Shown piece after piece: positions 37,276 to 45,916 of a stretch of 64,000 bases of DNA. The translations under genes were made by a program, and so were the position numbers. The DNA lies in contig NZ_CANDOB010000001.1 of NCBI RefSeq assembly GCF_947387515.1, positions 558,001 through 622,000 on the forward strand, read 5' to 3'. The DNA comes from Alkalihalobacillus sp. CinArs1 (GTDB lineage Bacteria; Bacillota; Bacilli; Bacillales; Guptibacillaceae). Each line of letters opens with the position of its first letter. The stretch's first letter is position 1. A model generated the notes under the pieces. The model saw only the letters and a program-made list of their open reading frames with translations, made no database searches and had not been told where the DNA came from.

Positions 37276-38463
37276 TTATTGAGAAAGACGAACTGTGTCT
37301 CTTGCAATGACCACTTCTTCGTTTGTTGGAATGATAATAACTTTCACTGGAGAGTGAGGATAGCTGATGAATGCTTCTTTTCCTCTTACCTTGTTGAGAG
37401 CAGGATCCCAATAAACACCCATAAACTCTAGCCCACGTAATACTCTCGCACGAACTGTATCACTGTTTTCACCGATACCAGCTGTGAAGATAATCGCATC
37501 AAGACCTGACATACGCGCAGCATACGAACCGATGTACTTGTGGATTCTTGATGTGAACACTTCTAGTGCAAGCTCAGCACGTTCGTTACCTGCTTCCGCT
37601 TCAGAAGTAATGTCACGAAGGTCACTAGAGAATCCTGATACACCTAGGAGACCACTTTTCTTATTCAACGTATTAAGCACTTCTTCAGCAGTTTGTCCTG
37701 TTTTCTCCATAATGAATGGAATTAAAGCAGGGTCAATGTTTCCAGAACGAGTACCCATTGTTACACCAGCTAGTGGAGTGAAGCCCATCGACGTATCGAT
37801 TGAGTTTCCGCCTTCGATCGCAGCGATTGAAGCCCCGTTTCCAAGGTGACACGAAAGAAGACGTAGTTCTTCTAGTGGACGACCTAGTAATTCCGCTGCA
37901 CGTTCAGACACATATTTGTGTGATGTCCCGTGGAATCCATATTTACGAATCCCGAAATCTTCATAGTACTCATAAGGAAGACTATATAGGTAAGATTGTT
38001 CAGGCATAGATTGGTGGAACGCAGTATCAAAAACTGCAACAGCAGGAACATCAGGGAGAATTTCTTGGAAAGCACGGATTCCGACCAAGTTTGCAGGGTT
38101 ATGCAATGGTGCTAGTTCGGATACTTCTTCAATTCCTTTCATTACTTCATCCGTAATGAGGGCGGAGTCATTAAATTTCTCTCCACCATGTACGACTCTG
38201 TGACCAACACCTTCGATTTCATCATATGATGAAATAATTGAGTGTTCGAACAGCTTCTCTAGTAACATTTTCACAGCAACTGCATGATCAGGGATCTCAG
38301 TTACACTCTTATCTTTTTCACCGTTTACTTCAATTGTAAAAATGGCGTCATCAAGACCGATACGTTCTACAATTCCTTTAGTGATAACAGTTTCTTCCGG
38401 CATATTTAAAAGTTGAAATTTTAAAGAAGAACTACCGGCGTTGATTGCTATTACTTTCGCCAT
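37276..38463 (-). CDS. ackA: Acetate kinase
   Basis: Converts acetyl phosphate and ADP to acetate and ATP in overflow metabolism. Signatures [23 protein letters not shown] and DTAFHQSMP with the downstream TSHKYVS and [16 protein letters not shown] are all conserved; 395 aa. The start follows AAAGGAGCTG. The promoter, a cre-like activator site and a leader hairpin are upstream, as expected if CcpA activates ackA. ytxK lies directly upstream, as in B. subtilis. Confidence 0.97.
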   Translation of the reverse strand: MAKVIAINAGSSSLKFQLLNMPEETVITKGIVERIGLDDAIFTIEVNGEKDKSVTEIPDHAVAVKMLLEKLFEHSIISSYDEIEGVGHRVVHGGEKFNDSALITDEVMKGIEEVSELAPLHNPANLVGIRAFQEILPDVPAVAVFDTAFHQSMPEQSYLYSLPYEYYEDFGIRKYGFHGTSHKYVSERAAELLGRPLEELRLLSCHLGNGASIAAIEGGNSIDTSMGFTPLAGVTMGTRSGNIDPALIPFIMEKTGQTAEEVLNTLNKKSGLLGVSGFSSDLRDITSEAEAGNERAELALEVFTSRIHKYIGSYAARMSGLDAIIFTAGIGENSDTVRARVLRGLEFMGVYWDPALNKVRGKEAFISYPHSPVKVIIIPTNEEVVIARDTVRLSQ

Positions 38464-38503
38464 ATGTGACAGCTCCTTTTATACTGTGATTAACGACACG
38501 AAA

Positions 38504-38526
38504 ATAGAAGGGGTATACCCTTCTAT
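38504..38526. other. Inverted repeat in ackA leader
   Basis: Nine-bp stem ATAGAAGGG / CCCTTCTAT with loop GTATA, between the predicted transcription start and the ackA start codon. No U-run, so not a terminator; may influence mRNA stability. Confidence 0.6.
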
Positions 38527-38543
38527 CTTTTCACACCTTACTT

Positions 38544-38572
38544 ATTTAAACACCCAAAATGACTTTATTCAA
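38544..38572 (-). promoter_or_regulatory. ackA sigma-A promoter
   Basis: Minus strand TTGAAT, 17-base spacer, TTAAAT; predicted start about 38537, leaving a leader of about 75 bases. Confidence 0.55.
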
Positions 38573-38575
38573 GAT

Positions 38576-38589
38576 GAAAACCGCTTACA
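38576..38589 (-). promoter_or_regulatory. cre-like CcpA activator site of ackA
   Basis: Minus strand TGTAAGCGGTTTTC matches 12 of 14 cre positions. It lies directly upstream of the -35, centred about 46 bases before the predicted start, a position typical for CcpA activation. In B. subtilis ackA is a known CcpA-activated gene. Confidence 0.6.
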
Positions 38590-38636
38590 TAAAAGTATTC
38601 CGCCAATTCTGATTTGTAAACGTTTCATAACGGATG

Positions 38637-39629
38637 TTAGGTAAGCTGTTGAAACCATCCGTTTATTTGTTGCATCATATTCACCATCGCTTCTCTGTTG
38701 GAGAAAGAAGGGAGCTTTGCCATCATCACTTGCTTCGGTTTTAGAGCCTTATCGCCTTTTTTCTGAACGACAAGAATGCTTTTAGCTTGCGCTTCGTTAG
38801 CAAAGAGGCTCGTTGGAAGTTGAATGATTCCGTGAATGTTCGATCGTTCATTGATTAGGTTTTGAATGTGATGACCTCTTTCATCATTGAACAAGAAGTT
38901 AGGAATCATAAAGAAGAGCATTCCGGATTCTTCTGTCATATTTAAACTTTGCTCGATTAACAGGTGATGAACATAAGACATCCCTTCATCAGCTTTTAAC
39001 GTATAGTTCAGAGCAACTTCCTCATGCGGATAATACCCAACAGGTAAATCTGTAACGATCGTATTTACTTGTGGCACATAAAGGTCTTTTACACTATCTT
39101 GATGTAAAAACTCAACTTGATGCTTTTGCAGGTTTGCATTAATAAATCCAATGTGCAGTAATAAATCATCAGCATCTGCCCCATAAGACAAGACCTTTTG
39201 TGTTTTAAGCTGATTTAAGACAGCAGTCAGTAAATTGCCGGTACCTACTGCTGGGTCGAGAAGCTTCACTTCTTCAAGATTTAATACTTCTGTGTATTTG
39301 TTTACGAGGAAACCAATCAGATGCGCAACACTATCCGGTGTCATAGCATGATGAGGTTGAACACCTTTTTTCATACCTTTTAATATCGCAAGCTGAATTC
39401 CTTTCCGAATCGTTTCTTTTTCTGCACCTTCTAGAGTAAGTGGTTCATATAGCTTCTTAAGACGTTCGATGGTCTCATCGTCTAATTCTTCTTGAAGCAC
39501 AGATTCTTCAAACAAGTTTAAACCCGTTTCAACAAGTGCTTCTAAATAAGTCATATCTAATTTATTTTGAATAACCAATGTCGATTCATCGAGTATGTTG
39601 AATAAGTTTTCTACAGTTAATTCGTTCAT
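38637..39629 (-). CDS. ytxK: Orphan SAM-dependent methyltransferase YtxK
   Basis: 330-aa protein resembling the N6-adenine DNA methylase fold. N-terminal helical region (about residues 1-90), SAM motif I DPAVGTGNLL (125-134), and in place of the NPPY active-site motif the sequence TDLPVGYY (193-200). No restriction partner or specificity subunit is near, and the altered motif makes DNA adenine methylation doubtful. Located upstream of ackA as in B. subtilis, where its target is unknown. Confidence 0.9.
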   Translation of the reverse strand: MNELTVENLFNILDESTLVIQNKLDMTYLEALVETGLNLFEESVLQEELDDETIERLKKLYEPLTLEGAEKETIRKGIQLAILKGMKKGVQPHHAMTPDSVAHLIGFLVNKYTEVLNLEEVKLLDPAVGTGNLLTAVLNQLKTQKVLSYGADADDLLLHIGFINANLQKHQVEFLHQDSVKDLYVPQVNTIVTDLPVGYYPHEEVALNYTLKADEGMSYVHHLLIEQSLNMTEESGMLFFMIPNFLFNDERGHHIQNLINERSNIHGIIQLPTSLFANEAQAKSILVVQKKGDKALKPKQVMMAKLPSFSNREAMVNMMQQINGWFQQLT

Positions 39630-39722
39630 TTTTTTGGCCTCCTGCCTATTAGTTCGCCGATTCTATTGTAAACAGTAAGGAACCGTTTCGCAAATAACAT
39701 CGTTTATGAGGCGAAGACGATT

Positions 39723-39760
39723 TTAAAAAGGACTTCGATGTACACCATCGAAGTCCTTTC
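39723..39760 (-). terminator. tpx terminator
   Basis: Fourteen-bp stem AAAGGACTTCGATG / CATCGAAGTCCTTT (39728-39741 with 39747-39760), with a T-run on the minus strand. Confidence 0.85.
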
Positions 39761-39763
39761 CTG

Positions 39764-40261
39764 TTAGTCAGCTTGTTTTGCAGCTTCTAATGCTTTTTCA
39801 TAGTCAGGGTGATCTGTTGCTTCACTGAGATACTCTGTGTAAACAACCTCATCTTTACTGTTCACAACGAAAACTGCTCTCGTAAGTAAGCGAAGTTCCT
39901 CAATCGCAACACCATATCCTTTACCGAATGATAAGTCACGATGATCTGAAAGTGTGATTGCATTTTCAATTCCAGCAGCTCCGCACCAGCGTTTTTGAGC
40001 AAATGGGAGGTCGGCACTGATCGTTAGGACTGATACATTATCAAGCTTAGCACCTTCTTCATTGAATCTACGCGTTTGAGCATCGCAAACCCCAGTATCA
40101 AGTGACGGAACAACGCTGATCAGACGAACTCCAGAATAATCTGAGAGCTTCTTTTCCGACAAGTCGTTCGCAAGCACAGTAAATTCAGGCGCAGTGTCAC
40201 CTTTCTTAACTTCTTCTCCAAGAAGAGTCATAGGCGTACCTTTAAATGTAATATTTGCCAT
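39764..40261 (-). CDS. tpx: Thiol peroxidase
   Basis: Atypical 2-Cys peroxiredoxin reducing lipid and hydrogen peroxides through thioredoxin. Peroxidatic Cys59 in [12 protein letters not shown] and resolving Cys93 in RWCG are both present; 165 aa, the usual size. Start ATG follows AAAGGAGG. A promoter with a 14-bp palindrome near the transcription start is seen, so an unknown repressor may act. Monocistronic, between ytfJ and ytxK. Confidence 0.96.
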   Translation of the reverse strand: MANITFKGTPMTLLGEEVKKGDTAPEFTVLANDLSEKKLSDYSGVRLISVVPSLDTGVCDAQTRRFNEEGAKLDNVSVLTISADLPFAQKRWCGAAGIENAITLSDHRDLSFGKGYGVAIEELRLLTRAVFVVNSKDEVVYTEYLSEATDHPDYEKALEAAKQAD

Positions 40262-40284
40262 GTTAAAACCTCCTTTATGAGTTG

Positions 40285-40298
40285 GTCGTATGTACGAC
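40285..40298. promoter_or_regulatory. 14-bp palindrome at the tpx start point
   Basis: GTCGTATGTACGAC is a perfect 6-2-6 inverted repeat about at +1 to +15 of the predicted tpx transcript. Not a PerR box (TTATAATnATTATAA). Candidate repressor site. Confidence 0.5.
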
Positions 40299-40305
40299 TA
40301 TCCTC

Positions 40306-40334
40306 ATCATATCGGTGACTCGTTATTATTTCAA
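40306..40334 (-). promoter_or_regulatory. tpx sigma-A promoter
   Basis: Minus strand TTGAAA, 17-base spacer, TATGAT; good match. Confidence 0.7.
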
Positions 40335-40357
40335 GAAAAGTGGTGTGTTGTCATACA

Positions 40358-40387
40358 TAAAAAAAACCCGGTATTTTAACCGGGTTT
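40358..40387 (-). terminator. ytfJ terminator
   Basis: Stem AAACCCGG / CCGGGTTT (40364-40371 with 40380-40387), overlapping the ytfJ stop, with a T-run on the minus strand. Confidence 0.8.
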
Positions 40388-40919
40388 AGAATCCTAAATC
40401 CTGTTTTTCGTCATTTTGTTGTTGGCCTCTTTGCTGAGAGCGATACTTGCCTTGAGATTGCCTTGACTGAGAATGATCCGATTGACCATTTTGACTACTC
40501 TTATGGTTGTCTTTTCCCTGGCTGCCCATGCTTTGAAGCATGCCTTGTATTTTCTCGATCGCCTGTGGAGCAAGGTCTAAAAGCCTTTCATAAAGGTGAG
40601 TCGTATTATCGAGATGAATCATTTTGATGTCGCTACCACTTACGATTAAGAAAGCAATCGGAGTAATCGATACACCGCCACCACTTCCACCACCAAAAGG
40701 CTCTCCTTTACTTTGATCCTTTTGCGAAGACTGAGATTGTGATTTAAGCATGAATTCGCTACCGCCCGCAGCAAACCCAAAACCTACTTTTGATACGGTT
40801 AAAATCACACTTCCGTCCGGCGTTTCTACCGGATCGCCAATGATCGTATTAACATCGATCATATCTTTCAAGTTTTCCATCGCTGTCTGCATGAGTCCTT
40901 CTATCGGATGCCCACCCAT
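40386..40919 (-). CDS. ytfJ: Sporulation protein YtfJ (GerW family)
   Basis: 177-aa GerW/YtfJ family protein. Folded part at residues 1-135 with MGGHPIEGLMQTAMENLKDM at the start and the GFGFAAGGSEF and FGGGSGGGVSITPIAFLI segments; the C-terminal 45 residues are a Gln/Ser/Lys-rich tail (SQGKDNHKSSQNGQ onward). In B. subtilis it is a forespore protein involved in germination or spore resistance. It is followed closely downstream of ytfI (25 bases), forming a ytfI-ytfJ pair. Confidence 0.93.
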   Translation of the reverse strand: MGGHPIEGLMQTAMENLKDMIDVNTIIGDPVETPDGSVILTVSKVGFGFAAGGSEFMLKSQSQSSQKDQSKGEPFGGGSGGGVSITPIAFLIVSGSDIKMIHLDNTTHLYERLLDLAPQAIEKIQGMLQSMGSQGKDNHKSSQNGQSDHSQSRQSQGKYRSQQRGQQQNDEKQDLGF

Positions 40920-40944
40920 ATGAATGCCTCCTTCACTTATACCG

Positions 40945-41550
40945 TTAAGCCTCCTGAAGCTTTTTCTGAGACTTCAATAATTTAATCACCGCGATCATAG
41001 CATGCCCCAGTTTGAAAGTTATCATGCATCTTATATAAGTCTGAATTGTTTTTACTTCATACATCGGCGTAACGATCAGCTGAGGAACGGCTAGTAAATT
41101 TGTGTAGTGTGAGAGAACAGCAAATAAAGCTATTTTAGTATTCAGCAATAAATCAGCTCCTACTGCTGTCGTCGCTGCATTCCCTATTCCAATATTAGTT
41201 TCCCATTGAACAGTTCTTATGTTTGTCTTTCGTAGCATGAATGAAGCTGCTTTCCTACTTTCCATCCCCCTACTAAACCATATCTTTGACTTTTTTATTC
41301 CTTCTAGTGGCGAAAAACGTTTCTGTTCTCTCACTTTTTCCTTTAACTCTTCTTCTTTTTGTTCAAGCAGATCATTTAAAGGAATCGTCGTAGAGTGAGA
41401 AATGAGGCCAAACAACGCTGTAATTTCAACTGCCACTTCCTCAACTGCTTTAGAATGCTCCACCATCAATGTGAGTTTGACTGTTGAGAACAATATAAGC
41501 AAAGTTACTAATAGAAGTAGTATGAATATGATGCCGACTGCGATATACAT
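40945..41550 (-). CDS. ytfI: DUF2953 membrane protein YtfI
   Basis: 201-aa protein with an N-terminal helix (about residues 3-24) and the DUF2953 region (GIGNAATTAVGADLL, LLAVPQLIVTPMYE). The start is moved 20 codons in to the ATG at 41550, which follows GGAGGGC at seven bases. Coupled in position to ytfJ, which suggests a shared sporulation role. Confidence 0.87.
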   Translation of the reverse strand: MYIAVGIIFILLLLVTLLILFSTVKLTLMVEHSKAVEEVAVEITALFGLISHSTTIPLNDLLEQKEEELKEKVREQKRFSPLEGIKKSKIWFSRGMESRKAASFMLRKTNIRTVQWETNIGIGNAATTAVGADLLLNTKIALFAVLSHYTNLLAVPQLIVTPMYEVKTIQTYIRCMITFKLGHAMIAVIKLLKSQKKLQEA

Positions 41551-41595
41551 GTTTGCCCTCCACCTCCCACCACTCAATAAAACAATTATGTATAG

Positions 41596-41626
41596 AATAA
41601 ACCTGCCCAATAGAGGCAGGTTTATT
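41596..41626 (-). terminator. Terminator between ytfI and yteJ
   Basis: Twelve-bp stem AATAAACCTGCC / GGCAGGTTTATT after the yteJ stop; U-tract short on the minus strand. Confidence 0.6.
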
Positions 41627-41634
41627 CAAAAATA

Positions 41635-42108
41635 TTATTTTTCTTCATGAACGACGATTGTATCTGCAAAGATATCATGGAGCCCTTTTTTCTGCTTAGT
41701 GAAGCCCACCATGATATATCCTACAAATAAAATTGTTTTACTAATAAACCTTCCGATCCCTTCTCTAAAAATGACAGTTCCCCACGTGAGATCTTCCTTT
41801 TTTTCTTTCCTAACAGTTAATCCAAACAACATCTTGCCTAATGTTTGAGAAAGGAATTTTGTCATCAAGATGAAGTAAGCATAGAAGACGATTCCTGTCA
41901 GAACACCTTGTATAGGTAAGAATCCCGGCTCGCCCGGAGGAATTTCAAGCCATTTCACAAAAGGTGTAATCAGAATTCCGTTCAAGCTTGCAATTACGAT
42001 AACGTCAACGATATATGCCCAAAATCGCATCCAGAAACCCGCATATCTAACACTGGATTCCTCTACAGATGCAGGAGGGGCAGTATGCACGTTCATTGTC
42101 TCATCCAT
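41635..42108 (-). CDS. yteJ: RDD family membrane protein YteJ
   Basis: 157-aa RDD domain membrane protein with three helices (about residues 30-50, 68-92 and 118-138). RYAGFWMRFWAYIVDVIVIA is the RDD start with conserved Arg and Asp residues. It is 14 bases after sppA on the same strand, an operon that is conserved in Bacillus; the pair is implicated in membrane or lantibiotic stress. Confidence 0.9.
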   Translation of the reverse strand: MDETMNVHTAPPASVEESSVRYAGFWMRFWAYIVDVIVIASLNGILITPFVKWLEIPPGEPGFLPIQGVLTGIVFYAYFILMTKFLSQTLGKMLFGLTVRKEKKEDLTWGTVIFREGIGRFISKTILFVGYIMVGFTKQKKGLHDIFADTIVVHEEK

Positions 42109-42122
42109 TTCTGCCTACCTCC

Positions 42123-43118
42123 TTATTCAGAATATAAATACATGAGTTTCGGTGATGGCGGAGTTGATAAGAGCTGCTGGATTCCGAGCAGATCTTTTTC
42201 TGATCCCATCAGCTTAGCTGCCGTCATTTCGAACAGAGATTCGAAGCCAAAACTCTGCTTATACTGAACGACTCTAAGCTTGCTGTCACCAAGTTCTCCT
42301 CTCATATCGTTTATCGTATCTTCAAGATTACCTAACCCATCAACAAGGTTAACATCTTTTGCTTGACGGCCATCATAGATTCTCCCATCTGCAAGCTCTT
42401 TCACTTGGCTTTCATCCATTCCTCTTCCTTCGCTAATCACTCGAACGAATGCTTCATAGGAGTTATCGATCATCGATTGAAGAATTTCACGCTCTTCTTC
42501 ACTCATTTCCCGATTTGGAGACATGATATCTTTATAAGGACCGCTCTTAATCGTTTCCCATTTCACGCCAACTTTTTCAGCAAGCTCAGAATAATTCATC
42601 GACTGCATGATGACGCCAATCGATCCAGTAATGGTTGATGGACTCGCATAGATTTTATCTGTAGGAGCGGAAATGTAATAACCTGCAGAAGCAGCCATAC
42701 TACCCATTGAAACGTATATCGGTTTATCCGTTTTCTCTTTTAATTCGAGAATCTTGTCATGAATTTCTTCACTTTCAACCACTCCACCGCCAGGAGTGTT
42801 GAGCCTGAGTATAATCCCTTTTACGCTATTATCTTCACCAGCGTGCTCTAAGCGTTTCAAAAACACGTCATGGTTATAACCTGCCTGAGGTAAAAAGCTC
42901 GAGCCCTGTGCTGTGTCTTGAATAACACCTTCTACATTTAAAACGACGATCTTATTGAGGCTCTTCCCCTCTTCGATAACCGTTTCTGCAAATTCATCGG
43001 ATGAATTCAATTCTTCTTGCCAGTTTCCAAAGGCAAGGCTTGAAACAACATTGAATCCAATCGAAACAATAATTAATACCACTGCAATTCCAAGCGCTAG
43101 CCATCGTTTTCCATTCAT
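42123..43118 (-). CDS. sppA: Signal peptide peptidase SppA
   Basis: 331-aa membrane-bound serine protease that degrades cleaved signal peptides. N-terminal helix at about residues 5-25; catalytic Ser144 in MAASAGYY and Lys196 in SGPYKDIMS keep the 52-residue spacing known for B. subtilis SppA (S147, K199). ClpP-like fold glycine segment NTPGGGV is present. Operon with yteJ. Confidence 0.95.
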   Translation of the reverse strand: MNGKRWLALGIAVVLIIVSIGFNVVSSLAFGNWQEELNSSDEFAETVIEEGKSLNKIVVLNVEGVIQDTAQGSSFLPQAGYNHDVFLKRLEHAGEDNSVKGIILRLNTPGGGVVESEEIHDKILELKEKTDKPIYVSMGSMAASAGYYISAPTDKIYASPSTITGSIGVIMQSMNYSELAEKVGVKWETIKSGPYKDIMSPNREMSEEEREILQSMIDNSYEAFVRVISEGRGMDESQVKELADGRIYDGRQAKDVNLVDGLGNLEDTINDMRGELGDSKLRVVQYKQSFGFESLFEMTAAKLMGSEKDLLGIQQLLSTPPSPKLMYLYSE

Positions 43119-43348
43119 AATAGACCTCCTCTACATTCTACCTTATGTACGTCTTTGCTCGGTTATTGGTTTCATAATTTCGAGAATACCATACAGATTA
43201 ACGAACTGCACCATTTTTGAAATGTAAGGAATGAATTTAAGGCGTAAAGATAAACTAAGGACGCACTGATAAAATAGCTAATTTTTTCTTTTTTCTAAAT
43301 TCAGAGAATGGTACAGTTAAGAAGACAATCGTTGGAGGAGGAATTCAC

Positions 43349-44146
43349 ATGCCAAATCGTCGTAATTTATTTTTCTTCTATAAAGAGACTGAAGAACTTC
43401 GAGAAAAAGTTGAACCTTTAAAAGAACTTGCAAGTAAATATGATTTTCATGTTGTAGACGATCCGAAAGACGCGAGTATCATCGCGAGTATCGGAGGGGA
43501 TGGATCTTTTCTACAAGCAGTAAGAAAAACTGGTTTCCGTGAAGACTGCCTTTACGTTGGAATCTCTACAGGAGAGTTAGGGTTTTATTGTGATTTTCAC
43601 ATCGATAACTTGCCTGAAATGGTCGAGAATATCCTATCAGAAGGAATTGAAGTAAGACGTTACCCAACGATCGAGGTTAATGTTAACGATGAATCTTCTT
43701 TCTTTTGTTTAAATGAATGCACGATTAGATCGTCGATCATCAAAACACTAGTGATGAATGTTCATGTAGAAGACTTCCATTTCGAAACATTCAGAGGAGA
43801 CGGATTGATCGTTTCGACTCCTACGGGTAGTACTGCTTATAGCAAGTCTGTTAGCGGAGCTGTCGTGGATCCGAAATTAGCATGTATGCAGGTTAGCGAA
43901 ATTGCTTCACTCAATAACAATCATTACAGAACGCTCGGCTCTCCGTTTTTATTGAGCGACGAGAGAACGCTCTCGCTTGAAGTCGTACAAGATGGAAACG
44001 ATTATCCAATCATCGGAATCGACAACGAAGCACTAAGTATCCAACACGCAAAGAAACTTACGATCCGCATCCCAGATAAGCGAATCAAGACAGTCAAGCT
44101 GAAAGACAACTCGTTTTGGCACAAAGTGCAGCGCAGTTTTCTATAA
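43349..44146 (+). CDS. nadK: NAD kinase
   Basis: 265-aa NAD kinase; phosphorylates NAD to NADP with ATP or polyphosphate. Motifs GGDGSFL (glycine loop), NECTIRSS and PTGSTAYSKSVSG are the family hallmarks. Same length as the second Bacillus kinase, NadF/YtdI. GGAGGAGG sits before the ATG. Monocistronic, convergent with ytcJ. Confidence 0.95.
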   Translation: MPNRRNLFFFYKETEELREKVEPLKELASKYDFHVVDDPKDASIIASIGGDGSFLQAVRKTGFREDCLYVGISTGELGFYCDFHIDNLPEMVENILSEGIEVRRYPTIEVNVNDESSFFCLNECTIRSSIIKTLVMNVHVEDFHFETFRGDGLIVSTPTGSTAYSKSVSGAVVDPKLACMQVSEIASLNNNHYRTLGSPFLLSDERTLSLEVVQDGNDYPIIGIDNEALSIQHAKKLTIRIPDKRIKTVKLKDNSFWHKVQRSFL

Positions 44147-44148
44147 TA

Positions 44149-44178
44149 AAAAAGCACCGCATGTTTGCGGTGCTTTTT
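44149..44178. terminator. Bidirectional terminator nadK / ytcJ
   Basis: Thirteen-bp stem AAAAAGCACCGCA / TGCGGTGCTTTTT with a four-base loop; works for both convergent genes. Confidence 0.9.
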
Positions 44179-44182
44179 CATA

Positions 44183-45778
44183 TTAATCAAAGTCTTGATA
44201 TTGAATGGTTTCATCGATGACAGTCATAACGGCTTTTGTGTCTAACATCAAGTCAGGATCACAAGTAAAGATATCACGGTTTAACACTGTAAAATCAGCA
44301 TCCATACCTTCCTTAATGATTCCTCGCTCCTTTTCTTTACCTATCGCATATGCGCTTCCCTTTGTGAACAAGCATACTGCTTCATACACAGAAAGCTTTT
44401 GATCAGGATAATACCCATCATGAGTGTCGTTCGGCCTCTTCCGAGTCACAGCCGCATGTATCCCTAAAAGCGGATCAACTGGTTCGATTGGTGCATCTGA
44501 CCCACCTGCAATCGGAATTCTGTTATCGAGTAACGTTTTCCATGCGAACGACCATTTCATCCGTTCTTCACCTAAACGCTCCATCACCCAAGGGAAATCA
44601 GAGGCAACGAATCTTGGCTGGATATCTAATATAACCGGCAGTTGTTTTAGCCTATCGATTAAATCCTGGTTAACGACTTGAGTATGAATCAAACGATCTC
44701 TGAGACCATGATGTGGTGGATGTTTTTCGATCGCATCGATCGCATACTCTAACGCTAGGTCACCGATTACATGGATTGCAACTGGCATATGATGAGCCCT
44801 TGCTTTTTGCACAAGTTTTTCTAACCCTTCTACACTGTGGATCGCGACTCCAGAAGTATTTGGTGAATCATTATATGGAACGCTTAACAAAGCAGTACGT
44901 CCGCCAAGAGCTCCATCTGCGAATAGCTTCATCGCACCTAATTCAACATATTCTGTGCCATCCCCAAAACCTAGACCCTGCATCCTCATCTCTTCGATCA
45001 CTTCGTGGTGGACAAGCAAATTAGCTCTAAACTTTCGGGTACCATTGATTACATTTAGAAACGTTTTGTATGTCCGAGTAAATCCTCCATAGTAATTAAG
45101 ATCTTCCGTATGACCACCTGTAACACCTTTTGAAATGAGGTCGTCAACAGAAGAAGTCAGTGCTTTCTCAAGAAAAGAAAGACTTACTTCTGGCATCGCG
45201 TCTTTTACTAATTCTTGAGCTTTATCAAGAAGGTATCCAGTGGCCCTTCCGTCGTTATCCCTCATGATGACACCACCTTCAGGATCGGTAGTGCTATCTG
45301 TTATGCCTGCTAGGTCCATGGCGATCGAATTCGCAAGAATGGCGTGTCTACAAACTCTTGTGAGCATCATTGGATTATTAGGAGCAATTCGATCGAGTTC
45401 ATCTCGATGGAATATTTTTCGATCCGGAAAATTATTTTCATTCCAACCTTCACCAATGATCCATTCATTAGGAGAAGATTCATTAACTTTTTCAACTAAC
45501 AAGCGTTTCATCTCTTCAGCTGAATCTACTAGAGACAAATCGAGTCGAAGAAGCTTCTCACCGTGACCTATCATATGAAGGTGACTATCAACAAAACCTG
45601 GAATCATGACATTCCCTTTTAGATCATGCCAGGATTGTATATGATTTCCAAATTCATCGGTTAGCTCTGAAAACGTACCTGTTTTCACAACCTGACCACC
45701 TTCTGTATAAACGGCTTCCACTGTGAGTCCCTCATCGACGAGGGTGTAGATTTTTCCACCATACCAAAGCTTCCCCAC
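44183..45778 (-). CDS. ytcJ: Amidohydrolase YtcJ
   Basis: 531-aa amidohydrolase-fold protein. The metal motif DSHLHM (HxH), HTED, and the late Asp in GGSDAPIEPVDP are those of the YtcJ-like group. GTG start at 45778 follows AAGGAG at good spacing; the frame runs 31 codons further upstream without support. B. subtilis YtcJ has the same size. Substrate is not known. Divergent from the murG paralogue. Confidence 0.9.
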   Translation of the reverse strand: MGKLWYGGKIYTLVDEGLTVEAVYTEGGQVVKTGTFSELTDEFGNHIQSWHDLKGNVMIPGFVDSHLHMIGHGEKLLRLDLSLVDSAEEMKRLLVEKVNESSPNEWIIGEGWNENNFPDRKIFHRDELDRIAPNNPMMLTRVCRHAILANSIAMDLAGITDSTTDPEGGVIMRDNDGRATGYLLDKAQELVKDAMPEVSLSFLEKALTSSVDDLISKGVTGGHTEDLNYYGGFTRTYKTFLNVINGTRKFRANLLVHHEVIEEMRMQGLGFGDGTEYVELGAMKLFADGALGGRTALLSVPYNDSPNTSGVAIHSVEGLEKLVQKARAHHMPVAIHVIGDLALEYAIDAIEKHPPHHGLRDRLIHTQVVNQDLIDRLKQLPVILDIQPRFVASDFPWVMERLGEERMKWSFAWKTLLDNRIPIAGGSDAPIEPVDPLLGIHAAVTRKRPNDTHDGYYPDQKLSVYEAVCLFTKGSAYAIGKEKERGIIKEGMDADFTVLNRDIFTCDPDLMLDTKAVMTVIDETIQYQDFD

Positions 45779-45916
45779 TGAAATTCTCTCCTTCTCTATG
45801 TAAAATATCAAAATGTAGATATATTGTATCATTACACTCCTGTACTGTGAATCTTCTGGATTTTCACACACGACTCTTTGTACAAATTTAACTCATGATA
45901 CAATAAGGAGTACGCT

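Noticed and set aside
37181-37411. Open frame on the minus strand overlapping the 3' end of ackA
   Set aside because: Lies in another frame of ackA and its terminator, no ribosome binding site; a shadow.
38637-39629. Restriction-modification system around the YtxK methylase
   Set aside because: No restriction or specificity gene nearby; ackA and tpx flank it, and the catalytic motif is not NPPY.
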